In this document: piece after piece, positions 24,183-33,510 of the stretch
Numbering within the stretch: position 1 is the first letter of the stretch
Layout: each line of letters starts with the position of its first letter
Source: Betaproteobacteria bacterium
GTDB lineage: Bacteria > Pseudomonadota > Gammaproteobacteria > Burkholderiales > SG8-41
Reading direction: 5' to 3'
NCBI GenBank assembly: GCA_028291945.1
Contig: JAQGNH010000560.1
Location: 1 to 34,999 of the forward strand
Length of the DNA: 34,999 nucleotides
Translations under genes and position numbers: made by a program
Notes under the pieces: model-generated
Told to the model about the DNA's origin: nothing
The model's input: the letters and a program-made list of their open reading frames with translations, nothing else
Databases searched by the model: none

Positions 24183-24633
24183 CACGTTCAAAAGATCGCC
24201 AGTACTGTTTCTCCACACCGATACGGTCCTTTGATTTGCAGCCGTCCGAAGTCGCATTGACTTGCCGAGCTCCAAAATAAACGAAGACGCCGCTGCGACC
24301 TAATACGCAAATCTTCCCTGTGTAATCCATGAGTGGTGTTTATGGTTGCAGCTTAGGTACCGATGAGGCGCAGAAGAATGCCCCGGAGACTCAGTTAGAT
24401 GATCGCGCGGATCACCAAGCACGCGGAGAGAGCCAAGTGCCTTTCAGCCGTAACGCTGTGCGCGCGCGTTGTAATCGTTCGCACACATCGCAGTGTGACA
24501 CTGCAACGTGACGCAGAAAAACCTTGGTTCCGTCTGCGCCGGGTGTTCTGAGCGCAGCTGAACACCAACGTGAGATGAAGTTCCGTCGTGTTGCGCAGTG
24601 CGTTGAAACGTCTTATGGATTGAGAGCTGAACT
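24183..24633. other. Intergenic region between the sugar dehydrogenase and small membrane protein genes
   Basis: No gene I can support. The TTTCAnnYGTAAC motif occurs at 24442-24454 (TTTCA-GC-CGTAAC). The rest shows no clear promoter or hairpin. Confidence 0.5.
24442..24454 (+). promoter_or_regulatory. TTTCAnnYGTAAC motif, single copy
   Basis: TTTCA-GC-CGTAAC matches the sites at 13249 and 21793, but the second GAAACATnnnCGTAAC element is absent. Weak evidence on its own. Confidence 0.25.
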
Positions 24634-24843
24634 ATGGAGCAGAGTAATCAAACCGCGTTCGAGCAGTTATCGGATGAAGTGGAGACCACTTCAGCTGGCT
24701 TACCGAAACGCTATATTCCGTGGATTCCACTGATCGCGTTGGCCCAGGTGCTTGTGACCATCACAATCTTTTCGGAAGTGATCGCTCCGTACGTCGGACA
24801 CGAAGAGCCCGTTGCCGCGATTCACGACAGCACTGCGTCCTGA
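24634..24843 (+). CDS. Small single-pass membrane protein
   Basis: A 69-residue protein with a polar N-terminus (MEQSNQTAFEQLSDEVETTS), one hydrophobic segment (about residues 30-52, IPLIALAQVLVTITIFSEVIA) and a short acidic tail. GAGAG lies about 8 nt before ATG 24634. No family recognised. It precedes the oxalate decarboxylase gene by 255 bp and may be a separate unit. That 255-bp gap shows no further feature. Confidence 0.45.
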   Translation: MEQSNQTAFEQLSDEVETTSAGLPKRYIPWIPLIALAQVLVTITIFSEVIAPYVGHEEPVAAIHDSTAS

Positions 24844-25098
24844 GCTCCAGTCGGCATGACGTAACTGTAATGCGGCAGTCAGGGCGGCGAGAGCGCCCTA
24901 CCCTTATCTTGATCAGGCAATGGAAGCAACGCAGCAAGCGCCTCTCGAGTTGAAGTTGGGGCACGTTGGACACCGTTACTCGAGGAACGCGCATGACTAA
25001 CACGTTCGTTCCGCTGAGAAGTCGGAATGACGCACTCGCGTACCGCAATGCTCGCGTCTCTCGTGACACTCAGCAGGAAGATTTGATTGGAGACCCAC

Positions 25099-26349
25099 AT
25101 GACTAATTTATTAAGACGCGAATTCCTCGTCGGCGCAGCGGCCTCGGCAGCCGCTCTCGGCGTGGCTGCAACCGCGAAGGCGGCCTCGTTCGGCAACCCG
25201 GACAGGCCAGCGGAAGGCAGCATCAACGCGAAAAGCCCAACGAGTCTGGATGACCCGGGCCCGCAAAATCCGGCGCTGGCGAACCAGTTCCCCTCGATGC
25301 AGGATCCGCCGCCCACCGACGTCAACGGACAGCCGCTGTTCTGGGCCTCTTTCAACAACGCGCCCAAGCGTATTCAGAACGGCGGATGGGCGCGCGAAGT
25401 CACACAAGCCGACTTCGCGATCTCGAAAGATATCGCGGGCGTAAACATGCGGCTCGCCCAGAACGGCATCCGCGAGCTGCACTGGCACCAGCAGGCCGAG
25501 TGGGCGATCATGCTCGACGGCACATGCCGGGTCACGGTTCTTGACGAAGAAGGCCGCCCGCAGGTCGGCGACGTGCAGAACGGCGACCTGTGGTACTTCC
25601 CGGCGGGCCTGCCGCACTCGCTGCAAGGGCTGGGTTCGACCGGCGCCGAATTCCTGCTCGCCTTCGATAACGGCATGTCGACGGAATTCAACACGCTGCT
25701 GGTGACCGACTGGTTCGCGCATACGCCGCCGGACGTGCTGTCCATGAATTTCGGCGTGCCGGCCGACGCCTTCAAGAACATCCCGCTCAACCAGCGGTGG
25801 ATCTTCCAGGGGACAGACCCGGGCCCGCTCGCCGCCGATCAGCGCGCGGTGCGGTCACCCAAAGGCGCACCGCCCCATCCTTTCGTGTTCCCGCTGAGCA
25901 GCATGGCGCCGACCCGGCAAAGCCGGGGCGGGTCCGTGCATATCATCGACAGCCGCAATTTCAACGTGTCGAAGACGGTCGCGATGGCGAGGGTTACGGT
26001 CAAGCCGGGCGCGATGCGCGAGCTGCACTGGCATCCGAATGCGGATGAATGGCAGTACTACGTCAAGGGCAAAGCCCGGATGACCGTGTTCGACACGGGC
26101 CCGAAGGCGACAACCGCGGACTTCAAAGCGGGCGACATCGGCTATGTGAGGAAGAGCCTCGGACACTATGTGCAGAACATGGGCAACACCGACATGGTGT
26201 TCCTGGAGATCTTCAAGTCCGATCGCTATGCCGAGGTCTCGCTGTCCGATTGGCTGCGCCATGCTCCGCCAGAACTGGTGATGCAGCACCTGAACATCAG
26301 CCGCGAAACCCTGGTGCAGCTCTCGAACGTCAGCCCGAATATCGTCTAA
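25099..26349 (+). CDS. Tat-exported bicupin, oxalate decarboxylase type
   Basis: A 416-residue protein that should convert oxalate to formate and CO2 using Mn. The signal peptide carries a twin-arginine motif (RREFLVG), so it is exported folded. Cupin 1 ligands are His128, His130 and Glu134 (ELHWHQQAE) plus His173 (GLPHSLQG). Cupin 2 ligands are His310, His312 and Glu317 (ELHWHPNADE) plus His356. The lid that separates decarboxylase from oxidase (SENS in Bacillus OxdC) here reads TEFN, with the key Glu kept as Glu196. GGAG lies 7 nt before ATG 25099. The next gene is an NRAMP Mn transporter, fitting metal need. Oxalate oxidase activity cannot be excluded. Confidence 0.9.
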   Translation: MTNLLRREFLVGAAASAAALGVAATAKAASFGNPDRPAEGSINAKSPTSLDDPGPQNPALANQFPSMQDPPPTDVNGQPLFWASFNNAPKRIQNGGWAREVTQADFAISKDIAGVNMRLAQNGIRELHWHQQAEWAIMLDGTCRVTVLDEEGRPQVGDVQNGDLWYFPAGLPHSLQGLGSTGAEFLLAFDNGMSTEFNTLLVTDWFAHTPPDVLSMNFGVPADAFKNIPLNQRWIFQGTDPGPLAADQRAVRSPKGAPPHPFVFPLSSMAPTRQSRGGSVHIIDSRNFNVSKTVAMARVTVKPGAMRELHWHPNADEWQYYVKGKARMTVFDTGPKATTADFKAGDIGYVRKSLGHYVQNMGNTDMVFLEIFKSDRYAEVSLSDWLRHAPPELVMQHLNISRETLVQLSNVSPNIV

Positions 26350-26446
26350 AGGCTGTAAAGCAATTTGCCGTCTGCGGCAACCCCGGGCGATCGCGACACG
26401 GTCCGCCCGAGTTGCAACAGAACAGAAAGCATGGCTGCTACCCGTG

Positions 26447-27799
26447 ATGCCTTCGCCAAAAACTGCGTCGTCCTACGAAGAGGCAGGAGCACAACCGGTG
26501 TTGCCTCTTTTGCAACAGCCTCCGTTTGTCCTCCCGTTGGCTTCCGGCCTGACGCTGCAGACGCAGCTCGCTGCACGCGCCGCGCTCGATGGACGCCGCA
26601 AAGGCGTGCGGGCGTTCCTGCCCTTTGCCGGGCCCGCGATCATCGCGTCGGTTGGCTATATGGACCCCGGCAATTTCGCGACGAACATCCAGGCGGGCTC
26701 GACCTACGGCTATCAGCTGCTGTGGGTCGTGCTGATCGCGAATCTGGTCGCAATGCTGTTTCAGGCGATGTCGGCGAAACTGGGTATCGTCACCGGACGC
26801 AATCTCGCTGAGCTCTGCAGGGAACAGTTCCCGCGACCGGTCGCGGTCGGAATGTGGATCACATCTGAAATCGCCGCGATCGCAACCGACGTTGCGGAAT
26901 TTATCGGAGCCGCCGTCGGCATTTCTCTGCTGTTTCGTGTCTCGCTGCTGTCTGGCTTGATCGCCACCGGGGTCGTGACCTTCGCGATCCTCCAGCTCGA
27001 CAAGCGCGGTTTCCGTCCGCTCGAACTTGCAATCGCTGCGCTCGTCGGTGTCATCGGCCTGAGCTATCTGTGCGAGCTCATCATCGCACCGCCGGACTGG
27101 CACGCCGCGCTCTTCCACGCCGTAGTCCCCCAACTGCCGGACGGATCCGCCGTCACGCTCGCGGTCGGCATCATCGGCGCGACGATCATGCCGCACACGC
27201 TCTACGTGCATTCAGCATTGACGCAGAACAGGACGCCCCCACGCGATGACCGCGAACGCCGCGGCCTGTTGCGGTTCTCGAACCGCGAGGTCGTGATTGC
27301 GCTCGGGTTTGCGGGCCTGGTCAACCTCGCAATGGTGATGATGTCGTCGTCGGCGTTCGGCAAGACAGCGGGTATTGCGGATATCGGAGTTGCGTATCAC
27401 ACGCTGGTCCCGGCACTCGGCGTCGGCGCGGCAGGCGTGTTTCTGGTCGCGTTGATCGCGTCCGGAATCTCCAGCTCGGTCGTCGGCACGATCGCGGGTC
27501 AGGTCATCATGCAGGGTTTCGTCGGCTTCAGCATCCCGGTCTGGGTGCGGCGCCTGATCACGATGGTACCGGCCTTTGTCATCGCGCTCACCTTCAATTC
27601 AATGACCGCGATGATCCTCAGTCAGGTGGTACTGAGCTTTGTCTTGCCGCTGCCCCTCGTCGCACTCGTCGCGCTGTCGTCGCGTAAATCCGTCATGGGC
27701 GATTTCGTGATGGGCAAACCAACAGCGTTTGCAGCCGTGGTAGCGACGGTCCTGATCGTGCTGCTGAACGTGGTGCTGATCGGACAGTTATTGTTTTAG
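26447..27799 (+). CDS. mntH: NRAMP manganese/divalent metal transporter
   Basis: A 450-residue inner-membrane proton-coupled importer of Mn2+ and Fe2+. The metal-site motif DPGN lies in TM1 (GYMDPGNFATN, about residues 73-76) and MPH in TM6 (ATIMPHTLYVHS, about 248-250). About 11 hydrophobic segments are visible, the usual number. The N-terminus is longer than in E. coli MntH by about 40 polar residues. A GTG at 26444 directly precedes ATG 26447. It lies 97 bp after the Mn-dependent oxalate decarboxylase on the same strand, so co-expression is likely. No MntR box or Mn riboswitch was recognised in the gap. Confidence 0.92.
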   Translation: MPSPKTASSYEEAGAQPVLPLLQQPPFVLPLASGLTLQTQLAARAALDGRRKGVRAFLPFAGPAIIASVGYMDPGNFATNIQAGSTYGYQLLWVVLIANLVAMLFQAMSAKLGIVTGRNLAELCREQFPRPVAVGMWITSEIAAIATDVAEFIGAAVGISLLFRVSLLSGLIATGVVTFAILQLDKRGFRPLELAIAALVGVIGLSYLCELIIAPPDWHAALFHAVVPQLPDGSAVTLAVGIIGATIMPHTLYVHSALTQNRTPPRDDRERRGLLRFSNREVVIALGFAGLVNLAMVMMSSSAFGKTAGIADIGVAYHTLVPALGVGAAGVFLVALIASGISSSVVGTIAGQVIMQGFVGFSIPVWVRRLITMVPAFVIALTFNSMTAMILSQVVLSFVLPLPLVALVALSSRKSVMGDFVMGKPTAFAAVVATVLIVLLNVVLIGQLLF

Positions 27800-28228
27800 G
27801 TATCACTGGGGTCACAAATGCGTCCCTGGAAAATCGGACCATGTATCGTTGGTTCGTGAATGTGGGATGTGGCGGATTGGGACACTTTTAGCTTGGGAGC
27901 CATGATTATGAAGTTCGATGCGGATGAGCTGGATCTCGAATTCATGGAGCAGGAAGCCGAGGATCACCTGACTGAGCGCGAAGCATTGCTCCTCGGTCTG
28001 CAGCGAGGTGGCGACAGTGAAGATCTCGCTGTCGACTGATGTGTGGGGAGAGCTGTTCCGGACCACGCGCTGACGCCGCAGTCGCTGGTGGTCAGTCACG
28101 GATTCATTCAGTAGTGCTGTACACACAATCGGTGCACGCGATCCTGATCGATAGGCAGTACTAGAGCAAGTTCGGGAGCCAGGCCGACGTTGCGACTCAT
28201 CGCTTTAACGCCGGCTCAGCAAAAAAAT
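27800..28228. other. Intergenic region after the NRAMP gene
   Basis: Apart from the 43-codon frame at 27908 I see nothing firm. An opposite-strand frame at 27812-28126 shows no family features. Terminators for the convergent genes are expected here but no clear hairpin with a T-run was found. Confidence 0.5.
27908..28039 (+). CDS. Possible 43-residue acidic peptide
   Basis: ATG 27908 follows GGGAG by 8 nt. The peptide is very acidic (DADELDLEFMEQEAEDHL, EREALLLGLQRGGD). It resembles the first helix of a CheA-type HPt domain but stops before the phospho-histidine region, so it could be a gene scrap or chance. Low confidence. Confidence 0.25.
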   Translation: MKFDADELDLEFMEQEAEDHLTEREALLLGLQRGGDSEDLAVD

Positions 28229-29086
28229 CTACCCCGTTCGACTATAGTACCGTCCATTCACTTCATCCCCGATGATCGCGAAATTGGCGTGCGACGCGGA
28301 TAAAGGATCGGATTTCCAAGCGAAATTGATCGAAGGAACCTCAACTTCCGCTGCGATCTCGGCCGTAGCACGATAGCCTTCGACCCGGAATTGCTTTTCT
28401 GGATCGTCGTAAACGATTTTTTCATCCGTCGCCTTCCACTTCATGCTGAAACTCATGAAGGCGGGTCTGCCTACGGCATCGAGAGCGGGCCAATTGGGTT
28501 GATCGACGACCGCAACGCTGTCCATCTCGAGCGTCGCAAGCTGCCCATCAGGGCTGATCACGAGGCTCCCTTCAGGAACTGGAACAACCCAATACAGCCC
28601 CGAAGGTGCGATCGGAGGATGAAAATCGTGGATTTGGTTTTGAGGAGCAGCCTGCCCCTGAAACAAGGTCAGTCATATGTGGGCGAATGCGCCGCTGTGC
28701 GAAGTGCGCCCCCCGAAGTACTCTCCCTGCATAAATCCGTAGTCGGTCGTGGGCGTGCCAAACGCAACGCGGTTGCCTCTATTGTCAGTGCCCATGCCGA
28801 CGAAATCCGCGCAACGGCCAACTCGGCCTTTGAAATGGTAGATGTGAGACGGCTCCAAGCGTGGCCCGGCTGGCTGATTATGACTGCCGTTCTTGTCCAG
28901 CCACGGTATTGGATAGGGCTGCGTGCCGCCGTTGTACGTACGCAGTTTTGATTGTGACGCAACATCGGCGGCGGCCGTGGTGGCAGGGCGCAGAAACGAT
29001 GCTGTTGCGCCCGAGGCGAGGGTAAGCGTCGTACCAAGAAAACCACGCCTCGTGTAGCGCGAACGAACGTCATGTGTGGAACTCAT
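28229..29086 (-). pseudogene. Tat-exported protein gene broken by one in-frame TGA
   Basis: One frame of about 285 codons with a single TGA (28675-28673) in the middle. The first part has a twin-arginine signal (YTRRGFLGTTLTLASGA) and a mature region containing LEPSHIYHFKGRVGRCADF and DYGFMQGEYFGG up to GAFAHI. After the stop the same frame continues with LTLFQGQAAPQNQIHDFHPP and SGLYWVVPVPEGSLVISPDG to the end, without loss of codon character. A Gly codon GGA changed to TGA would explain it. GGAG lies 8 nt before ATG 29086. No named family recognised; it looks like an extracytoplasmic beta-rich protein. A TTG at 28666 could restart translation. Confidence 0.7.
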
Positions 29087-29359
29087 CTGTTTACTCCGAC
29101 AATTTCAGGCTTCTCTCGAACCAGACACGTTGGTGGGGTACGGCCGGGCGCGTACGGCGCACCGAAGTCAAATACAAGAATAGTGTCGGCGGAGGACGAA
29201 GCCTGTATCCGAACGGCTCACGCAAACAGCCGTGCGGATCAGTTTGCCGCACGATTCTTATAGAAGTTACGTAATCGTGGATAGTTGAAGAGCGCGGACC
29301 GCGCATAGACTCCGCCTCCTCCCCCGTCGCCGATTGATTCGCCGGGTCGTGCGGCTGAC

Positions 29360-29382
29360 CCGCGCGGGCAGTGCCCGCGCGG
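29360..29382. other. Perfect 11-bp GC-rich hairpin
   Basis: CCGCGCGGGCA and TGCCCGCGCGG are exact inverted repeats around one G. No T-run follows on either strand, so an ordinary intrinsic terminator is unlikely. Confidence 0.5.
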
Positions 29383-29516
29383 CGCGGCGCGAATATTCTA
29401 GGTGCTCACACGGCCATCGGGTTAAGGAAATTGGAAATGCGATTGGCCTTCCCTGCGCCGTGTACCTGATCACCACCGAAATGCTGTCGAGAGATCCGGT
29501 GATTACGAACATCGAG

Positions 29517-29531
29517 TGACGAACTTCGTCA
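29517..29531. promoter_or_regulatory. Palindrome touching the sorA ribosome binding site
   Basis: TGACGAA-C-TTCGTCA is a perfect 15-bp inverted repeat ending at the first base of AGGAG (29531-29535), the ribosome binding site of ATG 29542. It may be a repressor site or an RNA hairpin that affects translation. Confidence 0.45.
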
Positions 29532-29541
29532 GGAGATCTTC

Positions 29542-30801
29542 ATGCGGCTCGAGGTCAATGGACAGGCGCACACCTTCGAAGAACCGTCACGACGGCGGCG
29601 ATTTCTTGCCCGTGCGGGCGGGCTCGGCTTGACGGGACTGCTCGGTGCATCGGCATGGAAGGCGATGGCGGCGAGCCTCGTCGAGCTTCCCTTCGTCAAC
29701 GGCCAGCGCGAGCTGGTCACGAATTTTCCGCAGAAGGGAGCAGTGCTGCTGCAGCGTACTCGTCCGCCGCTGCTTGAAACGCCTTTCGAGGTTTTTGACC
29801 AGGGCGTGTTCACCCCCAACGATCGCTTCTACGTGCGCTGGCATTTGGCGAACATCCCCCAGGTCGTCGATCCGGTCTCGTTTCGCCTCGCCATCCGCGG
29901 ACACATCCGGCAGCGGATTTCGCTGACGCTGGATGATCTCGTGGGTAAATTCAAGCCGTTCGAAATTGCCGCGGTCAACCAGTGCTCGGGGAATTCACGC
30001 GGCTTTTTCAGTCCGCGCGTGGCGGGAGGGCAATGGGCCAACGGCTCGATGGGAAATGCGCGCTGGAGCGGGGTGCGCTTGCGCGATGTGCTCGATCGCG
30101 CGGGCGTAAAGGCCGGCGCGCTGCAAGTGCGCTTCAACGGGCTCGATACGGGCGTGATTCCGCAAACACCCGATTTCATGAAGTCGCTCGCCATCGACCA
30201 TGCGCGCGACGGCGAAGTCATGATCGCCTACGCGATGAATGGCGCGCCGTTGCCGCTTTTGAATGGCTTCCCATTACGGCTCGTCGTGCCGGGGTGGTAT
30301 GCCACGTACTGGGTGAAGATGCTGAACGATATCGAGGTGCTCGACCGACCCGATGACAACTTCTGGACCACCAAGGCGTACCTGATCCCCGACACGCCGC
30401 GCGCCGACGTCGTGCCAGGCCAGAAGGGCGTGAATATGGTCCCCATCAACCGCATGGTGCCGCGCTCGTTCTTCACCAACCTCCGAGACGGTGCAGTCCT
30501 GAAGGCCGGGCAAACGACAACGGTGCGCGGAATCGCTTTCGGCGGCGACACGGGGTTGGCAAAAGTCTTGTTCTCCGCCGATGCGGACGCCTCCTGGCAG
30601 GAAGCGCGGCTCGGGCAGGATCACGGCAAATACAGCTTCCGGCAGTGGGAAGCACCGTTGCGCCTTGCATCGCCCGGGCCGCGCAAGCTCATGATCAAGG
30701 CGGTCAACGCCGCGGGCAGTGCGCAGCCCGATAAGGCGAACTGGAACCCCGGCGGCTTCATGCGCAACATGATCGAGTCCGTGTCCGTGCAAGCTGCCTA
30801 G
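29542..30801 (+). CDS. sorA: Sulfite dehydrogenase molybdenum subunit, SorA-like
   Basis: A 419-residue periplasmic molybdoenzyme of the sulfite oxidase family, oxidising sulfite to sulfate and passing electrons to cytochrome c. The N-terminus has a twin-arginine signal (SRRRRFLARAGGLG). The Mo-pterin domain carries the ligand Cys148 (VNQCSGNSRGFF) and the SGVRLRDVLDRAG block. A C-terminal dimerisation domain starts near PINRMVPRSFF and ends NPGGFMRNMIESVSV. AGGAG lies 6 nt before ATG 29542. The monohaem cytochrome gene follows 17 bp later, which is the SorAB arrangement. SoxC-like or other substrates cannot be ruled out. Confidence 0.88.
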   Translation: MRLEVNGQAHTFEEPSRRRRFLARAGGLGLTGLLGASAWKAMAASLVELPFVNGQRELVTNFPQKGAVLLQRTRPPLLETPFEVFDQGVFTPNDRFYVRWHLANIPQVVDPVSFRLAIRGHIRQRISLTLDDLVGKFKPFEIAAVNQCSGNSRGFFSPRVAGGQWANGSMGNARWSGVRLRDVLDRAGVKAGALQVRFNGLDTGVIPQTPDFMKSLAIDHARDGEVMIAYAMNGAPLPLLNGFPLRLVVPGWYATYWVKMLNDIEVLDRPDDNFWTTKAYLIPDTPRADVVPGQKGVNMVPINRMVPRSFFTNLRDGAVLKAGQTTTVRGIAFGGDTGLAKVLFSADADASWQEARLGQDHGKYSFRQWEAPLRLASPGPRKLMIKAVNAAGSAQPDKANWNPGGFMRNMIESVSVQAA

Positions 30802-30818
30802 GTATTTTGGGAAATGAC

Positions 30819-31223
30819 ATGGATACAGCCCTGCGCAACGTTGCTCTGATCTCAGCGATGCCCGTCTTGTTGGCAATCCCGCTGCTTACGACGCTCGCGG
30901 CCCACCTGGCCCCGCCGGCTCCCACCGCTCAAACATGGACCAAGGTCGAAGTCCAGTTCCCCGCGAGCCAGGCGATTTTTCCACCGGGTAAGGGGGCCGA
31001 CATCGCCAATGGTCAATGCCTGATGTGTCACTCGGCGGGGATGGTTTTGCGCCAGCCGCCGCTCAGCCAGGGGGAATGGGCCAGCGAAATCACCAAGATG
31101 CGCAGTGCCTACGGCGCACCCATACCGCCGGATCAGACCGAGGCCCTGGCCAGCTATCTGCACGCCATCAACGGCCGGCCGTCCCAGAGCGGCCCTTCCC
31201 GCGTGGACAGACAAGGCAGTTGA
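30819..31223 (+). CDS. sorB: Monohaem cytochrome c, SorB-like
   Basis: A 134-residue exported cytochrome c. The N-terminal hydrophobic segment (about residues 8-30) is a signal peptide or anchor. The haem-binding CLMCH is at residues 67-71, and the Met of KMRSAYG or nearby could be the sixth ligand. Homologous SorB proteins take electrons from the SorA molybdenum site. GGGA lies about 8 nt before ATG 30819; a TTG at 30807 is in frame but less likely. Same operon as sorA. The last dozen residues are polar and variable. The 166 bp to the next gene show nothing clear. Confidence 0.85.
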   Translation: MDTALRNVALISAMPVLLAIPLLTTLAAHLAPPAPTAQTWTKVEVQFPASQAIFPPGKGADIANGQCLMCHSAGMVLRQPPLSQGEWASEITKMRSAYGAPIPPDQTEALASYLHAINGRPSQSGPSRVDRQGS

Positions 31224-31389
31224 TCGTGCGATTGGCGTACTTCGTCCTCTGGGAGGTTATCCGAGCTGCGACGCACATCCGCCGCAGCACGCTCCAGATG
31301 GCTCAGGCAGATGTTGCTTTAGCGTTTTCACAGTGTCGTCATTTTGTCGATGTTGTAGGTCTATCCCTCATATGATCAGGAGAATCCAA

Positions 31390-31821
31390 ATGCGAATCAC
31401 ACAGTTCTCGAAGCTCTGCAAAACCGCCGCTATAGCAGCAATAACAAGTGCCGCAATAGTGTCAGGACAGGCTTTTGCCAAATCAGCGGTGGTGACGGAC
31501 CAGGCGGGCATGACGGTGTATACCTTCGACAAGGACCGCGTGGGCAAAAGCGTCTGCTACGGTGGGTGCGCATCGACGTGGCCCCCCGTAGCGGCTGCGG
31601 ACATACCGCCCGGGCCTGAATTTGGGCCGGTCGCGCGTGCTGATGGAACCCAGCAGGCCGGCTACAGAGGTAAGCCACTTTATCTGTTTTCCGGGGATAA
31701 AGAGCCCGGCGATACCAGCGGCAACAATATACAAAACGTCTGGCACGTCATTCCGCGGAGCGCCGTTTCCGGTGCGAGCAATGAGCCGGAGACGATCTGG
31801 CGGGGCGCGGGATACCGATAG
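31390..31821 (+). CDS. Secreted YxFxxD-repeat protein (PF03640 type)
   Basis: A 143-residue exported protein with signal peptide (MRITQFSKLCKTAAIAAITS, cleavage near AFA-K, residue 32). The mature part has two secreted-repeat motifs, VYTFDKDRVGKSVCYGGCAS TWPP (first) and LYLFSGDKEPGDTSGNN (second). A Cys pair (SVCYGGC) probably forms a disulfide. The family is secreted, of unknown function, and often found beside redox genes. AGGAG lies 7 nt before ATG 31390. The sulfite dehydrogenase genes upstream suggest a shared redox setting, but no direct link is shown. Confidence 0.88.
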   Translation: MRITQFSKLCKTAAIAAITSAAIVSGQAFAKSAVVTDQAGMTVYTFDKDRVGKSVCYGGCASTWPPVAAADIPPGPEFGPVARADGTQQAGYRGKPLYLFSGDKEPGDTSGNNIQNVWHVIPRSAVSGASNEPETIWRGAGYR

Positions 31822-32066
31822 TCATACCAGCGTCGCGGCTATCTGCGCACAGATATGGGCCGCAATGCTGCGTCCGACGTACCGATCGAGCATCGGCACT
31901 AGATTGAACAGCAAGGTCATTTACACACCCGGAATTTGGTTGTCGCAGTCGGATCGCGCTTTTGCTTCGTGATCCGCCCAATCATCGAACTGAGTCCTGG
32001 GGGCATTCTTCAGCGCGTCGCCTCGGCCTAAGCTGCAATGCTTGAACAGTAGATCGAGGCTGCATC

Positions 32067-33056
<990 letters not shown>

Positions 33057-33065
33057 GGAGACACA

Positions 33066-33509
33066 ATGCAGTTCAACCTTCGCCGGAAATTTTTTCCAAG
33101 AGCTGCACTGTTCGCATTCGCGTTCGTCGCTGGCGCAACGACTTTCGCTGCAAGCCCAGAGGAAGCGCCGTTTCTGGCCGAGAACGATACGGCTATGACG
33201 AAGATGATGATGGCGATGAAAATCGAACCGTCGGGAGACGTGGACCGTGACTTCGTCGCGATGATGACGCCCCATCACCAGGGCGCGATCGACATGGCGC
33301 AGACCGAGTTGCGTTACGGCCACAACGAGCAGCTCCGGCGTCTCGCCCAGGAGATTATCGTTACACAGCAACAGGAGATCGTTGTCATGCGGCGCGCTCT
33401 CGGACAACCGATTACGCCATCGGTATCGTCTCTGGACGCGTCACCCGCGACGAGTCGAACTGGCGCGCAAACCTCTCGCAATCCGATGCAGATGCGCCGG
33501 GAGCCTTGA
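33066..33509 (+). CDS. DUF305 exported protein
   Basis: A 147-residue protein with signal peptide (cleavage about residue 28, TFA-A). The DUF305 core carries the His-rich motif FVAMMTPHHQGAIDMA and a second half with LAQEIIVTQQQEI. The four-helix, ferritin-like fold with His and Met residues is often linked to metal handling, chiefly copper, but the function is not established. AAGGAG lies 7 nt before ATG 33066. The propeller gene begins 2 nt after its stop. Confidence 0.9.
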   Translation: MQFNLRRKFFPRAALFAFAFVAGATTFAASPEEAPFLAENDTAMTKMMMAMKIEPSGDVDRDFVAMMTPHHQGAIDMAQTELRYGHNEQLRRLAQEIIVTQQQEIVVMRRALGQPITPSVSSLDASPATSRTGAQTSRNPMQMRREP

Positions 33510-33510
33510 T

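Larger units (their letters stand above)
29087..29541. other. Intergenic region between the broken Tat gene and sorA
   Basis: No convincing gene. It contains the strong hairpin at 29360-29382 and the palindrome at 29517-29531. Divergent promoters for both neighbours are expected here but none is clear. Confidence 0.5.

Noticed and set aside
26438-27211. Minus-strand frame of 257 codons under the NRAMP gene
   Set aside because: Arg/Asp/Gln-rich antisense of a clear transporter; no motif.
27812-28126. Minus-strand frame of 104 codons
   Set aside because: No family features or ribosome binding site; ends in ordinary intergenic DNA.
28673-28675. TGA as a selenocysteine codon
   Set aside because: I see no SECIS-like hairpin directly after it and no selenoprotein family match; a Gly-to-stop change is simpler.
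29334-29519. Plus-strand frame of 61 codons before sorA
   Set aside because: It runs through the perfect GC hairpin, has no ribosome binding site and reads as low-quality Arg-rich sequence.
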